This document shows, piece after piece, positions 49,002 to 58,926 of a DNA stretch of 64,000 nucleotides. Source of the stretch: Sinorhizobium mexicanum (GTDB lineage Bacteria > Pseudomonadota > Alphaproteobacteria > Rhizobiales > Rhizobiaceae). Under the pieces are notes generated by a model that did not search any database, was not told the DNA's origin, and saw only the letters and a list, made by a program, of their open reading frames with translations. The translations under genes and the position numbers were made by a program. Location: NCBI RefSeq assembly GCF_013488225.1, contig NZ_CP041238.1:1575501-1639500 (forward strand). Reading direction: 5' to 3'. Numbering within the stretch: position 1 is the stretch's first letter; the number at the start of each line of letters is the position of its first letter.

Positions 49002-49448
49002 ATGCCGCACTTTGAAACAAACCACGTCGTCAAGCACTCGGCCGACCAGATGTTCGATCTCGTCGCCGACGTCGAGCGCTACCCGCAATTTCTGCCGCTT
49101 TGCGAGGCCTTGAGCGTGCGCTCACGCAAGGAGCGCGACGGGAAGGTATTGCTGCTGGCCGATATGACGGTCGGGTACAAGGCGATCCGCGAGACCTTCA
49201 CGACCCAGGTTCTGCTCAACAAGGCCGCGCGGACGATCGACGTCAATTATATCGACGGACCATTCAAGTATCTCGACAACGAATGGCGCTTCGAACCGAC
49301 CAGCGACAAGCTGTCGATCGTGCATTTCGACATCGATTATGAGTTCAAGAGTAGGCTTCTCGGCGCCTTGATGGGTACCATGTTCGACCGGGCGTTCCGA
49401 ATGTTTTCGGAAGCCTTCGAAAAACGTGCCGACGAGGTCTACGCTTGA
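49002..49448 (+). CDS. COQ10/RatA-like START-domain protein
   Basis: The 148-residue protein has the START/SRPBCC pattern of coenzyme Q-binding COQ10 and the RatA family: HFETNHVVKHSADQMFDLVADVERYPQFLPLCEAL, VGYKAIRETFTTQVLL, IDGPFKYLDNEWRF. In alphaproteobacteria the likely role is ubiquinone binding or delivery. Databases often label it as a RatA toxin, which I doubt. The C-terminal 10 bases overlap the convergent pncC gene. Confidence 0.9.
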   Translation: MPHFETNHVVKHSADQMFDLVADVERYPQFLPLCEALSVRSRKERDGKVLLLADMTVGYKAIRETFTTQVLLNKAARTIDVNYIDGPFKYLDNEWRFEPTSDKLSIVHFDIDYEFKSRLLGALMGTMFDRAFRMFSEAFEKRADEVYA

Positions 49449-49939
49449 TGAGAGATGGCTTCGAGGAGCTCGAACGCGGTTCTGACCGCTGACATTCGAA
49501 CCACGTCGCGGCCGATGTCGCCATAGCGCATCTCCTTGTGAAGCGTCGCGCCATTGCGGCTCGCCGCCGCGAAGTACACGAGCCCTACCGGTTTCTCCAG
49601 CGAGCCACCGCCGGGGCCGGCAACCCCCGTCACGGCGACGGCAATATCCGCCCCCGAATGGGAGACGGCGCCGCGTGCCATTTCGACAGCCGTCTCGCGC
49701 GAGACGGCGCCGTGGGCGGCCAGCGTCGCGAGTTCGATCCCGAGCATCTGTATCTTGGCATCGTTGGAATAGGTGACGAAGCCGCGGTCGACGACCAGCG
49801 ACGAGCCGGCAACTTCCGTCAACGCGCCCGCAATCAGGCCGCCGGTGCAGGATTCCGCCGTCGCGAGCTTCAGGTTGCGTGCGGTAAGATCCGTGACGAT
49901 CTCCCGCGCTTTCTGTTCTATATCGGCCGGCCACATCAT
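49439..49939 (-). CDS. pncC: CinA C-terminal domain protein / nicotinamide-nucleotide amidohydrolase
   Basis: The 166-residue stand-alone CinA_C domain hydrolyses NMN to nicotinate mononucleotide. Signatures: [25 protein letters not shown] and [21 protein letters not shown]. It starts at ATG 49939 with GGGGAGG upstream, overlapping the ispDF stop as ATGA, so translation is likely coupled. The enzyme assignment is by family. Confidence 0.9.
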   Translation of the reverse strand: MMWPADIEQKAREIVTDLTARNLKLATAESCTGGLIAGALTEVAGSSLVVDRGFVTYSNDAKIQMLGIELATLAAHGAVSRETAVEMARGAVSHSGADIAVAVTGVAGPGGGSLEKPVGLVYFAAASRNGATLHKEMRYGDIGRDVVRMSAVRTAFELLEAISHQA

Positions 49940-51150
49940 GCGTTCCTCCCCGGAGTATAGACGACCGTTGCAGTGGCGATTGCCGCGATACCTTCGTTGC
50001 GGCCGATGAAGCCAAGCTGTTCGTTGGTGGTTGCCTTGATCGAGCAACGGTCGATGGTAACGCCGAGCATTGCTGCCAGGTTCTCTCGCATCTGCTGGCG
50101 GTGCGGCCCGACCTTGGGCGCTTCGGCGATCAGCGATATGTCCGCATTGGTGATGACGCCGCCACGCTCGCGCACGATCCGCGCCGCGTGCTCCAGAAAG
50201 ATGCGGGAAGGGGCACCCTTCCACTGCGGATCCGACGGTGGAAAGTGATCGCCGATATCGCCAGCGCCGCAGGTGGCGAGAAGCGCGTCCGTCAGCGCAT
50301 GCAGCGCGACGTCGGCATCGGAATGGCCGGAGAGTTTGCGGTCGTGCGGGATGAATACACCACAAAGGGTGACGCCGTTGCCTTCGACGAGTTGGTGGAC
50401 GTCGTAGCCATTGCCGGTACGCACATCGGGAATCTCGCTGCCTTTGAGCCTTTCGTCAGCCATCGAAATATCCCTCTGCAACGTCAGCTTGATGTTGTCC
50501 ACCATACCCTCGACGAGGACAACCGGAATACCCGCCCATTCGGCAATGGACGCGTCATCGGTAAAATCCGCTTTTGCGTCGGCGTTGGCGGCGCGGTGCG
50601 CGGAGAGAATCGCTTCCAGTGTGAAGCACTGCGGCGTCTGTGCCGCGTAGAGGTTACTCCGCGCGACCGTCTCCTGCACGACTCCATTTGCGCCGGCACG
50701 CTTCAACGTATCGGCGACCGCGATTGCCGGCAGGACCGCATCGGCACCGCCGAGCAGCGTTTGACGGCAGCGATCGAGCAGTGCGTGGTCCGCAAACGGA
50801 CGCACCGCGTCGTGGATCATGACGTACTTGGCGCCGGCAGCCGCAATCGCCTCCAGGCCCGCAAGGACCGAAAGCTGTCGCGTTGCTCCTCCATGCACCA
50901 CGGTCGGAGCGGCCGACGTGGGTACGCGCTTCAGAGCAGCGGCAAAGAGTTCCGTGTCCTCCGGATGGATGACGACAACGATCGGTCCCGTTCCCGCCCA
51001 TGTCGCGAAAGTGTCAAGCGTATGCGCGATAACGGGGCGGCCGCCGATTGTCCGGTACTGCTTTGGCCCCTCGCCCGATTGGCCGGCGCGCTCGCCGCGG
51101 CCGGCCGCGACGATGATGACACCGCAGGAGAACTGTTCTTCAGGCTGCAT
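49936..51150 (-). CDS. ispDF: bifunctional 2-C-methyl-D-erythritol 4-phosphate cytidylyltransferase / 2,4-cyclodiphosphate synthase
   Basis: Catalyses two steps of the MEP isoprenoid pathway. The 404-residue fusion has the IspD half at about 1-230 ([34 protein letters not shown]) and the IspF half at about 240-404 ([48 protein letters not shown]). Such fusions are typical of alphaproteobacteria. The ATG at 51150 matches the family start; the frame is open to 51171. PncC overlaps its end. Confidence 0.96.
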   Translation of the reverse strand: MQPEEQFSCGVIIVAAGRGERAGQSGEGPKQYRTIGGRPVIAHTLDTFATWAGTGPIVVVIHPEDTELFAAALKRVPTSAAPTVVHGGATRQLSVLAGLEAIAAAGAKYVMIHDAVRPFADHALLDRCRQTLLGGADAVLPAIAVADTLKRAGANGVVQETVARSNLYAAQTPQCFTLEAILSAHRAANADAKADFTDDASIAEWAGIPVVLVEGMVDNIKLTLQRDISMADERLKGSEIPDVRTGNGYDVHQLVEGNGVTLCGVFIPHDRKLSGHSDADVALHALTDALLATCGAGDIGDHFPPSDPQWKGAPSRIFLEHAARIVRERGGVITNADISLIAEAPKVGPHRQQMRENLAAMLGVTIDRCSIKATTNEQLGFIGRNEGIAAIATATVVYTPGRNA

Positions 51151-51223
51151 CTTATGTATGTGGTCCCGCATTCCGACGCTCTTTGCCGTGGTCTAGCGCG
51201 AAGGCCCGGCCATTGCCAGCCCG

Positions 51224-51315
51224 TATAGCGCTGTGCGGTTTATCAGACGCACAAAGCACCTTAAGTTGCTGCATGTCTCCTTAAATCGGCTCCGATTTAA
51301 GGAGACATGCAGCAG
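51224..51315 (-). repeat. RIME-like palindromic repeat, type B copy B5
   Basis: A full unit in reverse order: TATAGCGCTGTGCGG ... CAGACGCACAAAGCACC, then TGCTGCATGTCTCC, TTAAATCGGCTCCGATTTAA and GGAGACATGCAGCA. The last palindrome is nearly perfect: 19-base arms around a 6-base centre. It lies between the divergent ispDF and dusB genes. Confidence 0.75.
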
Positions 51316-51404
51316 CCATCGGCGGCCATGTGGGAATTTTGTCGGCGGCGTGGAAATCGCTTGGCAAGCCGAGTAACAATGTCTAAAAATAGTGCAAGAA
51401 GAAC

Positions 51405-52433
51405 ATGTGCCTGAAAGATATGCACTTGCCACCGTCGGCCCTGTCATCGTCGCTCCGGATCGGGAATGTTGAAATCCGCAACCGGATAGCGCTCGCGCCG
51501 ATGTCGGGGGTGACGGATCTGCCCTTCCGCATGCTCGCCTGGCGTTTCGGTGCCGGCCTTGTGGTGACGGAAATGGTCGCCAGCCGCGAATTGGTCTGCA
51601 ACGCCGCCGAATCCTGGGCGCGGCTGAAGAATTCCGGCATCGAGCCGCATATCGTCCAGCTCGCCGGCCGCGAGGCGCACTGGATGGCGGAAGCCGCAAG
51701 GATCGTCGAGTCGAATGGCGCCGACATTATCGACATCAATATGGGCTGCCCCGCCAAGAAGGTGACCGGTGGCTATTCCGGTTCAGCACTGATGCGCGAT
51801 CCCGACCATGCCTTGTCGCTTGTCGAAGCCACCGTCAGGGCTGTTTCCGTACCAGTAACGCTGAAGATGCGGCTCGGATGGGATGAAAATTCGATCAATG
51901 CTCCATTGATCGCGCGAAGGGCTGAAGAGGTGGGTGTGCAGGCCATCACGATCCACGGCCGCACCCGGATGCAGTTCTACAGCGGCAAGGCGGATTGGGA
52001 TGCGATCCATGCGGTCCGCGACGTCATCTCGGTCCCTCTGATCGCCAACGGCGACGTCGATACCGTGGCGGACGCCACGGAAATCCTGCGCCGGTCGGGT
52101 GCTGACGCAGTCATGGTCGGGCGGTCATCGCAGGGGCGGCCATGGCATGCCGGTGTTCTGGCCGGCGTTCGCCTTCATCCCGACGCATTGGAGATCGCGC
52201 AGATCTTCGCCGAGCACTACACGACGATGCTCGAATTCTATGGGCTTCAGATCGGCGTCCGGCACGCCCGCAAACACGTCGGCTGGTACATCGAGCGTTT
52301 CGCGCCGAACCTCTCGTCCGCGGACAAGGCAGCGATCCTGACGTCCACCGATCCGGCTCTGGTCAGCGAGCGGGTCGCTGCCGCGATCGCGAATTGCGGC
52401 GTCGCACCGGTCAGGGAGGAGATGGCGGCATGA
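51405..52433 (+). CDS. dusB: tRNA-dihydrouridine synthase B (NifR3 family)
   Basis: Reduces uridine in tRNA. The 342-residue flavoenzyme shows [31 protein letters not shown] [20 protein letters not shown] (catalytic Cys), [15 protein letters not shown] and [12 protein letters not shown]. It starts at ATG 51405; ATG 51420 is in frame. Its stop overlaps the ntrB start (ATGA), which is the classic nifR3-ntrB-ntrC arrangement. Confidence 0.96.
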   Translation: MCLKDMHLPPSALSSSLRIGNVEIRNRIALAPMSGVTDLPFRMLAWRFGAGLVVTEMVASRELVCNAAESWARLKNSGIEPHIVQLAGREAHWMAEAARIVESNGADIIDINMGCPAKKVTGGYSGSALMRDPDHALSLVEATVRAVSVPVTLKMRLGWDENSINAPLIARRAEEVGVQAITIHGRTRMQFYSGKADWDAIHAVRDVISVPLIANGDVDTVADATEILRRSGADAVMVGRSSQGRPWHAGVLAGVRLHPDALEIAQIFAEHYTTMLEFYGLQIGVRHARKHVGWYIERFAPNLSSADKAAILTSTDPALVSERVAAAIANCGVAPVREEMAA

Positions 52434-53587
52434 CGGAAAAGGCAACGGCAGTAGAGCCGGCGGCGGATGCGAACGACCTTTCCATGGCGGTGCTGAACGC
52501 GATCCAGAACCCCGTCATCCTGGTCGATGAAAATGGCCTTGTGGCCTTCGCCAATTGGGAGGCCGAGTCCTTCTTCGGCGCGAGCGCCAATCATCTCGCC
52601 CGTCATGATATCAGCGCCTTCATTCCATTCGGCAGTCCGCTCCTGACTTTGATCGACCAGGTTCGTGAGCGGCGGGCACCCGTAAACGAATACCGGGTCG
52701 ACCTGAGTTCGCCGCGCCTCGGCGCCGACAAGCTTGTCGATCTTTATGTTGCGCCGGTTCTTTCCACGCCGGGATCTGTGGTCATCGTCTTCCAGGAGCG
52801 CTCGATGGCCGACAAGATCGATCGGCAACTGACTCATCGAGGCGCTGCGCGGTCAGTGACCGGTCTCGCTTCGATGTTGGCCCACGAGATCAAGAACCCG
52901 CTCTCTGGCATTCGCGGTGCCGCACAGCTTCTCGAGACGTCCGTCAATGACGAGGACCGGGCCCTGACGCGGCTGATCTGCGACGAGACGGACCGCATCG
53001 TATCGCTCGTCGACCGTATGGAGGTCTTCTCCGATGAAAGGCCCGTCGATCGCGTACCGCTCAATATCCATTCCGTGCTCGATCACGTGAAGGCGATCGC
53101 GAGGGCTGGCTTTGCCCGCGGAATCAAGATTTCGGAGAACTACGACCCGTCGCTGCCGCCGGTTTACGCCAATCGCGACCAGCTCGTGCAGGTATTCCTC
53201 AATCTGATCAAGAACGCTGCCGAGGCGATCGGCGATCGGGCCGATGGCGAGATCATGCTGACGACGGCCTATCGTCCCGGCATTCGCCTTTCGGTTGCCG
53301 GCACCCGCGAAAAGATCTCGTTGCCGTTGGAGTTCTGCGTGCACGACAACGGACCCGGCGTTCCCACTGACCTGCTGCCGCATCTTTTCGACCCTTTCAT
53401 CACCACGAAGACGAATGGCTCGGGCCTCGGCCTTGCGCTGGTCGCCAAGATCATTGGCGGCCACGGAGGCATTGTCGAGTGCGACAGCCAGCACAGCCGC
53501 ACCACCTTCCGTGTTCTGATGCCGGCGTCCAAAGGGACTGCGGCGGATGACGACGAAATTCCGATGACAAAAGGAAACATTGCATGA
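52430..53587 (+). CDS. ntrB: nitrogen regulation sensor histidine kinase NtrB
   Basis: The 385-residue cytoplasmic kinase has an N-terminal PAS domain ([24 protein letters not shown]), the phospho-accepting histidine in [20 protein letters not shown], and the ATPase with [19 protein letters not shown] and [12 protein letters not shown]. NtrB phosphorylates or dephosphorylates NtrC under PII control. Its start overlaps dusB and its end overlaps ntrC, so translation is coupled. Confidence 0.97.
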   Translation: MTEKATAVEPAADANDLSMAVLNAIQNPVILVDENGLVAFANWEAESFFGASANHLARHDISAFIPFGSPLLTLIDQVRERRAPVNEYRVDLSSPRLGADKLVDLYVAPVLSTPGSVVIVFQERSMADKIDRQLTHRGAARSVTGLASMLAHEIKNPLSGIRGAAQLLETSVNDEDRALTRLICDETDRIVSLVDRMEVFSDERPVDRVPLNIHSVLDHVKAIARAGFARGIKISENYDPSLPPVYANRDQLVQVFLNLIKNAAEAIGDRADGEIMLTTAYRPGIRLSVAGTREKISLPLEFCVHDNGPGVPTDLLPHLFDPFITTKTNGSGLGLALVAKIIGGHGGIVECDSQHSRTTFRVLMPASKGTAADDDEIPMTKGNIA

Positions 53588-55038
53588 CGGGCGCTACGAT
53601 ACTCGTCGCGGATGACGATGCCGCCATTCGCACCGTGCTCAACCAGGCCCTGAGCCGCGCCGGCTATGATGTGCGCATCACCTCCAATGCGGCGACGCTG
53701 TGGCGCTGGATTGCGGCCGGTGACGGCGATCTGGTCGTGACCGACGTCGTGATGCCGGATGAGAACGCCTTCGATCTCCTGCCGCGGATCAAGAAGGCGA
53801 GGCCGGACCTGCCTGTGCTCGTGATGAGCGCACAGAATACCTTCATGACGGCCATCAAGGCGTCGGAAAAGGGAGCCTACGACTACCTGCCGAAACCCTT
53901 CGATCTCACGGAACTGATCGGCATCATCGGCCGGGCGCTCGCCGAACCGAAGCGCCGTCCCTTGAGGATCGACGATGATTCACAGGACGGCATGCCGCTT
54001 GTCGGCCGCTCGGCTGCAATGCAGGAAATCTACCGCGTGCTCGCGCGGCTGATGCAGACTGATCTGACATTGATGATCACCGGAGAATCGGGAACCGGCA
54101 AGGAACTGGTTGCTCGAGCGTTGCACGACTACGGCAAGCGCCGCAATGGCCCCTTCGTTGCTATCAACATGGCGGCGATCCCTCGCGACCTCATCGAATC
54201 GGAGCTGTTCGGCCACGAAAAGGGCGCCTTTACCGGCGCCCAGACCCGCTCGACCGGCCGTTTCGAGCAGGCCGAAGGTGGGACACTCTTCCTCGATGAA
54301 ATCGGCGACATGCCGATGGATGCCCAAACCCGGCTGCTGCGCGTGTTGCAGCAGGGCGAGTACACAACCGTTGGCGGCCGCACGCCGATCCGGTCAGATG
54401 TGCGGATCGTCGCCGCGACGAACAAGGACCTGAAGCAGTCGATCAATCAGGGGCTTTTCCGCGAGGACCTCTACTATCGCTTGAATGTCGTGCCGCTGCG
54501 CTTGCCGCCGCTCAGGGATCGAGCGGAGGATATCCCGGACCTTGTCCGCCATTTCGTCCAGCAGGCCGAAAAGGAAGGGCTGGACGTCAAGCGTTTCGAC
54601 CAGGAAGCGCTGGAATTGATGAAGACGCATCCTTGGCCCGGCAATGTACGCGAGCTCGAAAACCTCGTGCGGAGGCTGACGGCGCTCTATCCGCAGGATG
54701 TGATCACCAGGGAAATCATCGAGAATGAGTTGCGCTCGGAGATTCCGGACAGCCCGATCGAGAAATCGCCGACCCGCTCCGGATCGATGTCGATCTCGCA
54801 GGCAGTCGAAGAGAATATGAGGCAGTATTTTGCCAGTTTCGGTGATACCCTCCCACCATCGGGCCTCTATGATCGGGTACTTTCCGAGATGGAGTATCCG
54901 TTGATCCTCGCAGCCCTGACGGCGACCCGAGGCAACCAGATCAAGGCCGCCGACCTCCTCGGCCTTAACCGAAACACGCTGCGCAAGAAGATTCGCGAAC
55001 TCGGGGTCTCCGTGTACCGCAGTTCACGCAGTGCTTGA
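53584..55038 (+). CDS. ntrC: nitrogen regulation response regulator NtrC
   Basis: The 484-residue sigma-54 activator has a receiver with D54 ([11 protein letters not shown]), a AAA+ ATPase with Walker [15 protein letters not shown], the sigma-54 contact loop [16 protein letters not shown], Walker [14 protein letters not shown] and a Fis-type HTH at the C-terminus ([17 protein letters not shown]). It activates genes for nitrogen scavenging. It begins in the ntrB end (ATGA overlap). Confidence 0.98.
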   Translation: MTGATILVADDDAAIRTVLNQALSRAGYDVRITSNAATLWRWIAAGDGDLVVTDVVMPDENAFDLLPRIKKARPDLPVLVMSAQNTFMTAIKASEKGAYDYLPKPFDLTELIGIIGRALAEPKRRPLRIDDDSQDGMPLVGRSAAMQEIYRVLARLMQTDLTLMITGESGTGKELVARALHDYGKRRNGPFVAINMAAIPRDLIESELFGHEKGAFTGAQTRSTGRFEQAEGGTLFLDEIGDMPMDAQTRLLRVLQQGEYTTVGGRTPIRSDVRIVAATNKDLKQSINQGLFREDLYYRLNVVPLRLPPLRDRAEDIPDLVRHFVQQAEKEGLDVKRFDQEALELMKTHPWPGNVRELENLVRRLTALYPQDVITREIIENELRSEIPDSPIEKSPTRSGSMSISQAVEENMRQYFASFGDTLPPSGLYDRVLSEMEYPLILAALTATRGNQIKAADLLGLNRNTLRKKIRELGVSVYRSSRSA

Positions 55039-55043
55039 CTGAG

Positions 55044-55064
55044 ATGCAACACCGTTGCATTTTC
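55044..55064 (+). terminator. weak hairpin after ntrC
   Basis: ATGCAAC-acc-GTTGCAT is a 7-bp perfect stem with a three-base loop followed by TTTC. It could partially separate ntrBC from ntrYX transcription. Confidence 0.4.
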
Positions 55065-55241
55065 GCCACAATGCGTTGCTTGAACGTCCGATAGCGTCGA
55101 TTCGTTGCGTCGTCATTGGAGGCGGCCCGGTCGAGGTACGCCGATGCTGTTTGGGGTGGGGCGTTACGGTCAGTTTCTTTGACCCGGAGAAGTTCGCGTT
55201 TGCCGGTGCCGTCGGGCGCCGGTTTGGGGGAAGCGTTTTAC

Positions 55242-57515
55242 ATGGTGGACGGAATGGCCCTGCCATTGGGCACAGAGGACAGGGTCGCAACTGTCCAGGA
55301 TCGGCGGGCGTCCTTCGCGCTGCCCGGATTGATGCTCGCCACCGGCGCGCTGATCTGTGCCACGTTGTCGCTGCTCGTTCTCCTCGGCCTCACTCCTATT
55401 CGGCCGGAGCGAAACATCGTCATTGCCTGCGCGGCCATCAACGGTGTCTTCGTCGTAGGCCTGATCTACCTGATCGCACGCGAAATCCTCAGACTGCTTA
55501 GAGCGCGCAGCAAGGGAAGAGCGGCAGCACGGCTGCATGTGCGCATCGTCGCGCTATTTTCGATCGTCGCGATAACGCCAGCGATCCTGGTCGCAATCTT
55601 TGCCAGCATCACGCTCGATGTCGGGCTTGATCGCTGGTTCTCGCTGCGCACACAGGCGATCGTCAGCTCGTCGCTGAACGTTGCGCAGGCCTATGTGCTT
55701 GAGAATGCCAGCTACCTGCAAGGCCAGACAGTGTCGATGGCCAACGACCTGGAGCGCAACCGGCAACTCTACAGCCTCGATCGCACAGGATTCACCGAAT
55801 TGATGACGCGCCAGGCGAGGGGGCGCGGCATGCTTGGCGCCTTCCTGGTGCGCGCCGACGGCAGCGCCATCCTTCAGGCGAATATCTCGACTGAAAGGCC
55901 GCTGCCGGCTATTCCGGCCGATGCCCTTAAAAGCACTGTTTCCGGCCAGCCGACGCTGATCCCTCCCGGTGTGACAAACCTGGTCGGCGCCGTCATTCCG
56001 CTCGACAATATACCCGGAACCTATCTCTACACGGTGCGCAACGTCGATCCTGAAGTGATGCGTTCGATGCGGCTGATGGAGGAGAACACGGCCGAATACA
56101 AGGCGCTGGAAGCGGGCCGCACCTCGCTTCAGATCGCCTTCGGCGTCCTCTATATCGGTTTTGCCCTCATCGTTCTGCTGGCGGCGATCTGGACGGCAAT
56201 TGCCGTTGCCGATCGCATCGTGCGGCCGATCCGGCAGCTGATCGGCGCCGCGGACAGCGTGGCTTCCGGCAATCTCGATGTGGTTGTTCCTGTGCGCGCG
56301 GTCGACGGCGACGTCGGCAATCTGTCGCGAACTTTCAACAAGATGGTCAGCGAGATCCGCACGCAACAGCAGCAGATCCTGGTGGCGAAGGACGAAGTGG
56401 ACCAGCGCCGCCGCTTTATCGAGGCGGTGCTTTCCGGCGTCACCACGGCAGTCATCGGCGTCGGCAAGGACCGTCGAATCACGATTGCCAATCCTTCGTC
56501 GGAAGAGTTTCTGCGGAAGGCCGCGCCGGGACTGCTGGGCGCTAGCCTCAGCGAGGTTGCGCCGGAAATCGATGCCGTGCTGGTCGAGGCGGAAAGCCGC
56601 TATCGCAACGATTACCGCAAGCAGATCAATATCATGCGCGGCGGAACCGAGCGCACGCTGAACGTGCAGGTGACGAGGGAGGAGGGCGACGAGTCGCACG
56701 GATCCTACGTTATCACCATCGACGACATCACTGACCTGGTGATCGCGCAGCGGTCGACCGCATGGGCCGACGTGGCCCGCCGCATCGCGCATGAGATCAA
56801 GAATCCGCTGACACCGATCCAGCTTTCGGCCGAGCGCTTGAGGCGTCGCTATGGTAAGCAGATCGACCAGCAAGACAGGGCGGTCTTCGACCAGTGCACC
56901 GATACGATCGTGCGCCAGGTCGAGGATATCGGCCGGATGGTCGACGAATTTTCTGCCTTTGCGCGGATGCCGAAGCCGACGAAGGAAAAATCCGATCTGC
57001 GATCGATCCTCAAGGATGCGGTTTTCCTGCGCGAGATGGGCAACAATCACATCACCTTCGTTCGCGATTTCGGCGACGAGCCGCTCGAAGGCCAATTCGA
57101 CGGGCGCATGCTCGGCCAGGCTTTCGGCAACATCGTAAAGAATGCGGTGGAGGCGATCGAGGCTGTCCCTGCCGGAACGTCGCGGGGGGCGCCGACCATC
57201 GCCGTCCGCTGCCGTCGTGACGGCGCTTCCGGCCGTTTCGTTGTCGACGTTATCGATAACGGCAAAGGGCTGCCGACCGAGAACCGGCACAGAATTCTGG
57301 AGCCATACATGACGATGCGCGAAAAGGGCACCGGTCTCGGTCTCGCAATCGTCAAGAAGATCATCGAGGACCATGGCGGACAACTGGAACTGCACGACGC
57401 ACCGGTCGATTTCGACGGTGGCGTCGGGGCAATGATCCGCGTGATCCTGCCGCCTGCCGGGGAAACCGGGGGCGAAGATACTGTAAAGGACAAGGGTAAT
57501 ACCAATGGCGGCTGA
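55242..57515 (+). CDS. ntrY: nitrogen regulation sensor histidine kinase NtrY
   Basis: The 757-residue membrane kinase from ATG 55242 (GGGGGAAG upstream) has three spans in the first 130 residues, a periplasmic sensor of about 170 residues, a fourth span (FGVLYIGFALIVLLAAIW), a HAMP segment and a PAS domain (VTTAVIGVGKDRRITIANP). The catalytic part has the histidine in [22 protein letters not shown] and the ATPase end DNGKGLP, GTGLGLAIVKKI. NtrY with NtrX is a second nitrogen/redox system. The end overlaps ntrX by 11 bases. Confidence 0.97.
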   Translation: MVDGMALPLGTEDRVATVQDRRASFALPGLMLATGALICATLSLLVLLGLTPIRPERNIVIACAAINGVFVVGLIYLIAREILRLLRARSKGRAAARLHVRIVALFSIVAITPAILVAIFASITLDVGLDRWFSLRTQAIVSSSLNVAQAYVLENASYLQGQTVSMANDLERNRQLYSLDRTGFTELMTRQARGRGMLGAFLVRADGSAILQANISTERPLPAIPADALKSTVSGQPTLIPPGVTNLVGAVIPLDNIPGTYLYTVRNVDPEVMRSMRLMEENTAEYKALEAGRTSLQIAFGVLYIGFALIVLLAAIWTAIAVADRIVRPIRQLIGAADSVASGNLDVVVPVRAVDGDVGNLSRTFNKMVSEIRTQQQQILVAKDEVDQRRRFIEAVLSGVTTAVIGVGKDRRITIANPSSEEFLRKAAPGLLGASLSEVAPEIDAVLVEAESRYRNDYRKQINIMRGGTERTLNVQVTREEGDESHGSYVITIDDITDLVIAQRSTAWADVARRIAHEIKNPLTPIQLSAERLRRRYGKQIDQQDRAVFDQCTDTIVRQVEDIGRMVDEFSAFARMPKPTKEKSDLRSILKDAVFLREMGNNHITFVRDFGDEPLEGQFDGRMLGQAFGNIVKNAVEAIEAVPAGTSRGAPTIAVRCRRDGASGRFVVDVIDNGKGLPTENRHRILEPYMTMREKGTGLGLAIVKKIIEDHGGQLELHDAPVDFDGGVGAMIRVILPPAGETGGEDTVKDKGNTNGG

Positions 57516-58869
57516 TATTCTGGTTGTGGACGATGAGGAGGATATCCGGGAGATCGTCTCGGGCATCCTGTCGGACGAAGGTCATGAGACCCGGACGGCT
57601 TTCGACAGCGACAGCGCGCTTGCGGCGATCAACGATCGAGTGCCGCGATTGGTTTTCCTGGACATCTGGATGCAGGGCAGCCGCCTCGACGGACTGGCGC
57701 TGCTTGACGAGATCAAGGGCCGCCATCCCGATCTGCCGGTGGTGATGATTTCCGGTCACGGCAACATCGAAACGGCCGTTTCCGCTATCAAGCGGGGTGC
57801 TTACGATTTCATCGAGAAACCGTTCAAGGCGGACCGGCTGATTCTTATCGCCGAGCGGGCGCTGGAGAATTCCAAGCTGAAGCGCGAAGTCTCGGAGTTG
57901 AAGAAAAAGTCCGGCGACCCGGTGGAGCTCATCGGAACCTCTGTCGCGGTGTCGCAGTTGCGGCAGACGATCGAAAAGGTGGCTCCCACCAACAGCCGGA
58001 TCATGATCCAGGGTCCTTCGGGTTCCGGCAAGGAACTCGTCGCGCGCATGATCCACCGTAAATCCACGCGTGCCTCCGGGCCGTTCGTCGCGCTCAACGC
58101 CGCGGCGATCACCCCGGATCGCATGGAAGTCGCGCTCTTCGGTACGGAGGGCACGCCCGGCCAACCGCGCCGCACGGGCGCGTTGGAGGAGGCTCATGGC
58201 GGCATCCTCTATCTCGACGAAATCGGCGAAATGCCGCGGGAAACGCAAAACAAGATCCTGCGCGTGTTGGTCGACCAGCAGTTCGAGCGCGTCGGCGGTT
58301 CGAAACGCGTCAAGGTGGACGTGCGCATCATTTCCTCGACGGCGTACAACCTTGAGAACATGATTTCCGAGGGCCTGTTCCGCGAGGATCTGTTCCACCG
58401 GCTGGCCGTCATTCCAGTACGTGTCCCGGCGCTTGCCGAACGGCGCGAGGACATTCCTTTCCTTGTGGATATGTTCATGCGCCAGGTGAGCGAGCAGGCC
58501 GGCATCCGCCCGCGCAAGATCGGCGAGGACGCGCTTGCCGTCCTGCAGGCGCATGATTGGCCCGGCAATATCCGCCAGTTGCGCAACAACATCGAACGCC
58601 TGATGATCCTCGCCCGCAGCGACGGACCGGATACGCCGATCACCGCCGACATGCTGCCGACCGAAGTCGGTGACACGCTGCCCAAGATTTCCGCGCAGGG
58701 CGACCAGCACATCATGACCTTGCCGCTACGCGAAGCCCGTGAAATGTTCGAGCGCGATTATCTGATCGCCCAGATCAACCGATTCGGCGGAAACATCTCG
58801 CGCACGGCGGAGTTCGTCGGCATGGAACGCTCGGCGCTTCATCGCAAGCTGAAGTCGCTGGGCGTCTGA
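57505..58869 (+). CDS. ntrX: nitrogen regulation response regulator NtrX
   Basis: The 454-residue regulator has a receiver with D53 (LVFLDIWMQGS), a AAA+ domain with Walker A GPSGSGKELVARMI and Walker B GGILYLDEIGEMP, and a Fis-type C-terminus (FVGMERSALHRKLKSLGV). The GAFTGA loop of sigma-54 activators is absent: the position reads ALFGTEGTPGQPRRTGAL. So it probably does not drive sigma-54 promoters. It overlaps ntrY and is followed by trkA after 57 bases. Confidence 0.96.
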   Translation: MAADILVVDDEEDIREIVSGILSDEGHETRTAFDSDSALAAINDRVPRLVFLDIWMQGSRLDGLALLDEIKGRHPDLPVVMISGHGNIETAVSAIKRGAYDFIEKPFKADRLILIAERALENSKLKREVSELKKKSGDPVELIGTSVAVSQLRQTIEKVAPTNSRIMIQGPSGSGKELVARMIHRKSTRASGPFVALNAAAITPDRMEVALFGTEGTPGQPRRTGALEEAHGGILYLDEIGEMPRETQNKILRVLVDQQFERVGGSKRVKVDVRIISSTAYNLENMISEGLFREDLFHRLAVIPVRVPALAERREDIPFLVDMFMRQVSEQAGIRPRKIGEDALAVLQAHDWPGNIRQLRNNIERLMILARSDGPDTPITADMLPTEVGDTLPKISAQGDQHIMTLPLREAREMFERDYLIAQINRFGGNISRTAEFVGMERSALHRKLKSLGV

Positions 58870-58926
58870 TCCGGAGCGGCGCGCGGCGGCCTTTGCCGCG
58901 ACAGCGCGTGGGATGAAGGAACGGCA

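Noticed and set aside
49002..49448. RatA-type toxin of a toxin-antitoxin system
   Set aside because: The usual RatB partner is absent and the START domain fits a COQ10-type quinone-binding role; the toxin label is an annotation habit.
55554..57566. 670-residue minus-strand open frame across ntrY
   Set aside because: Antisense shadow; the plus strand is an evident kinase with all boxes.
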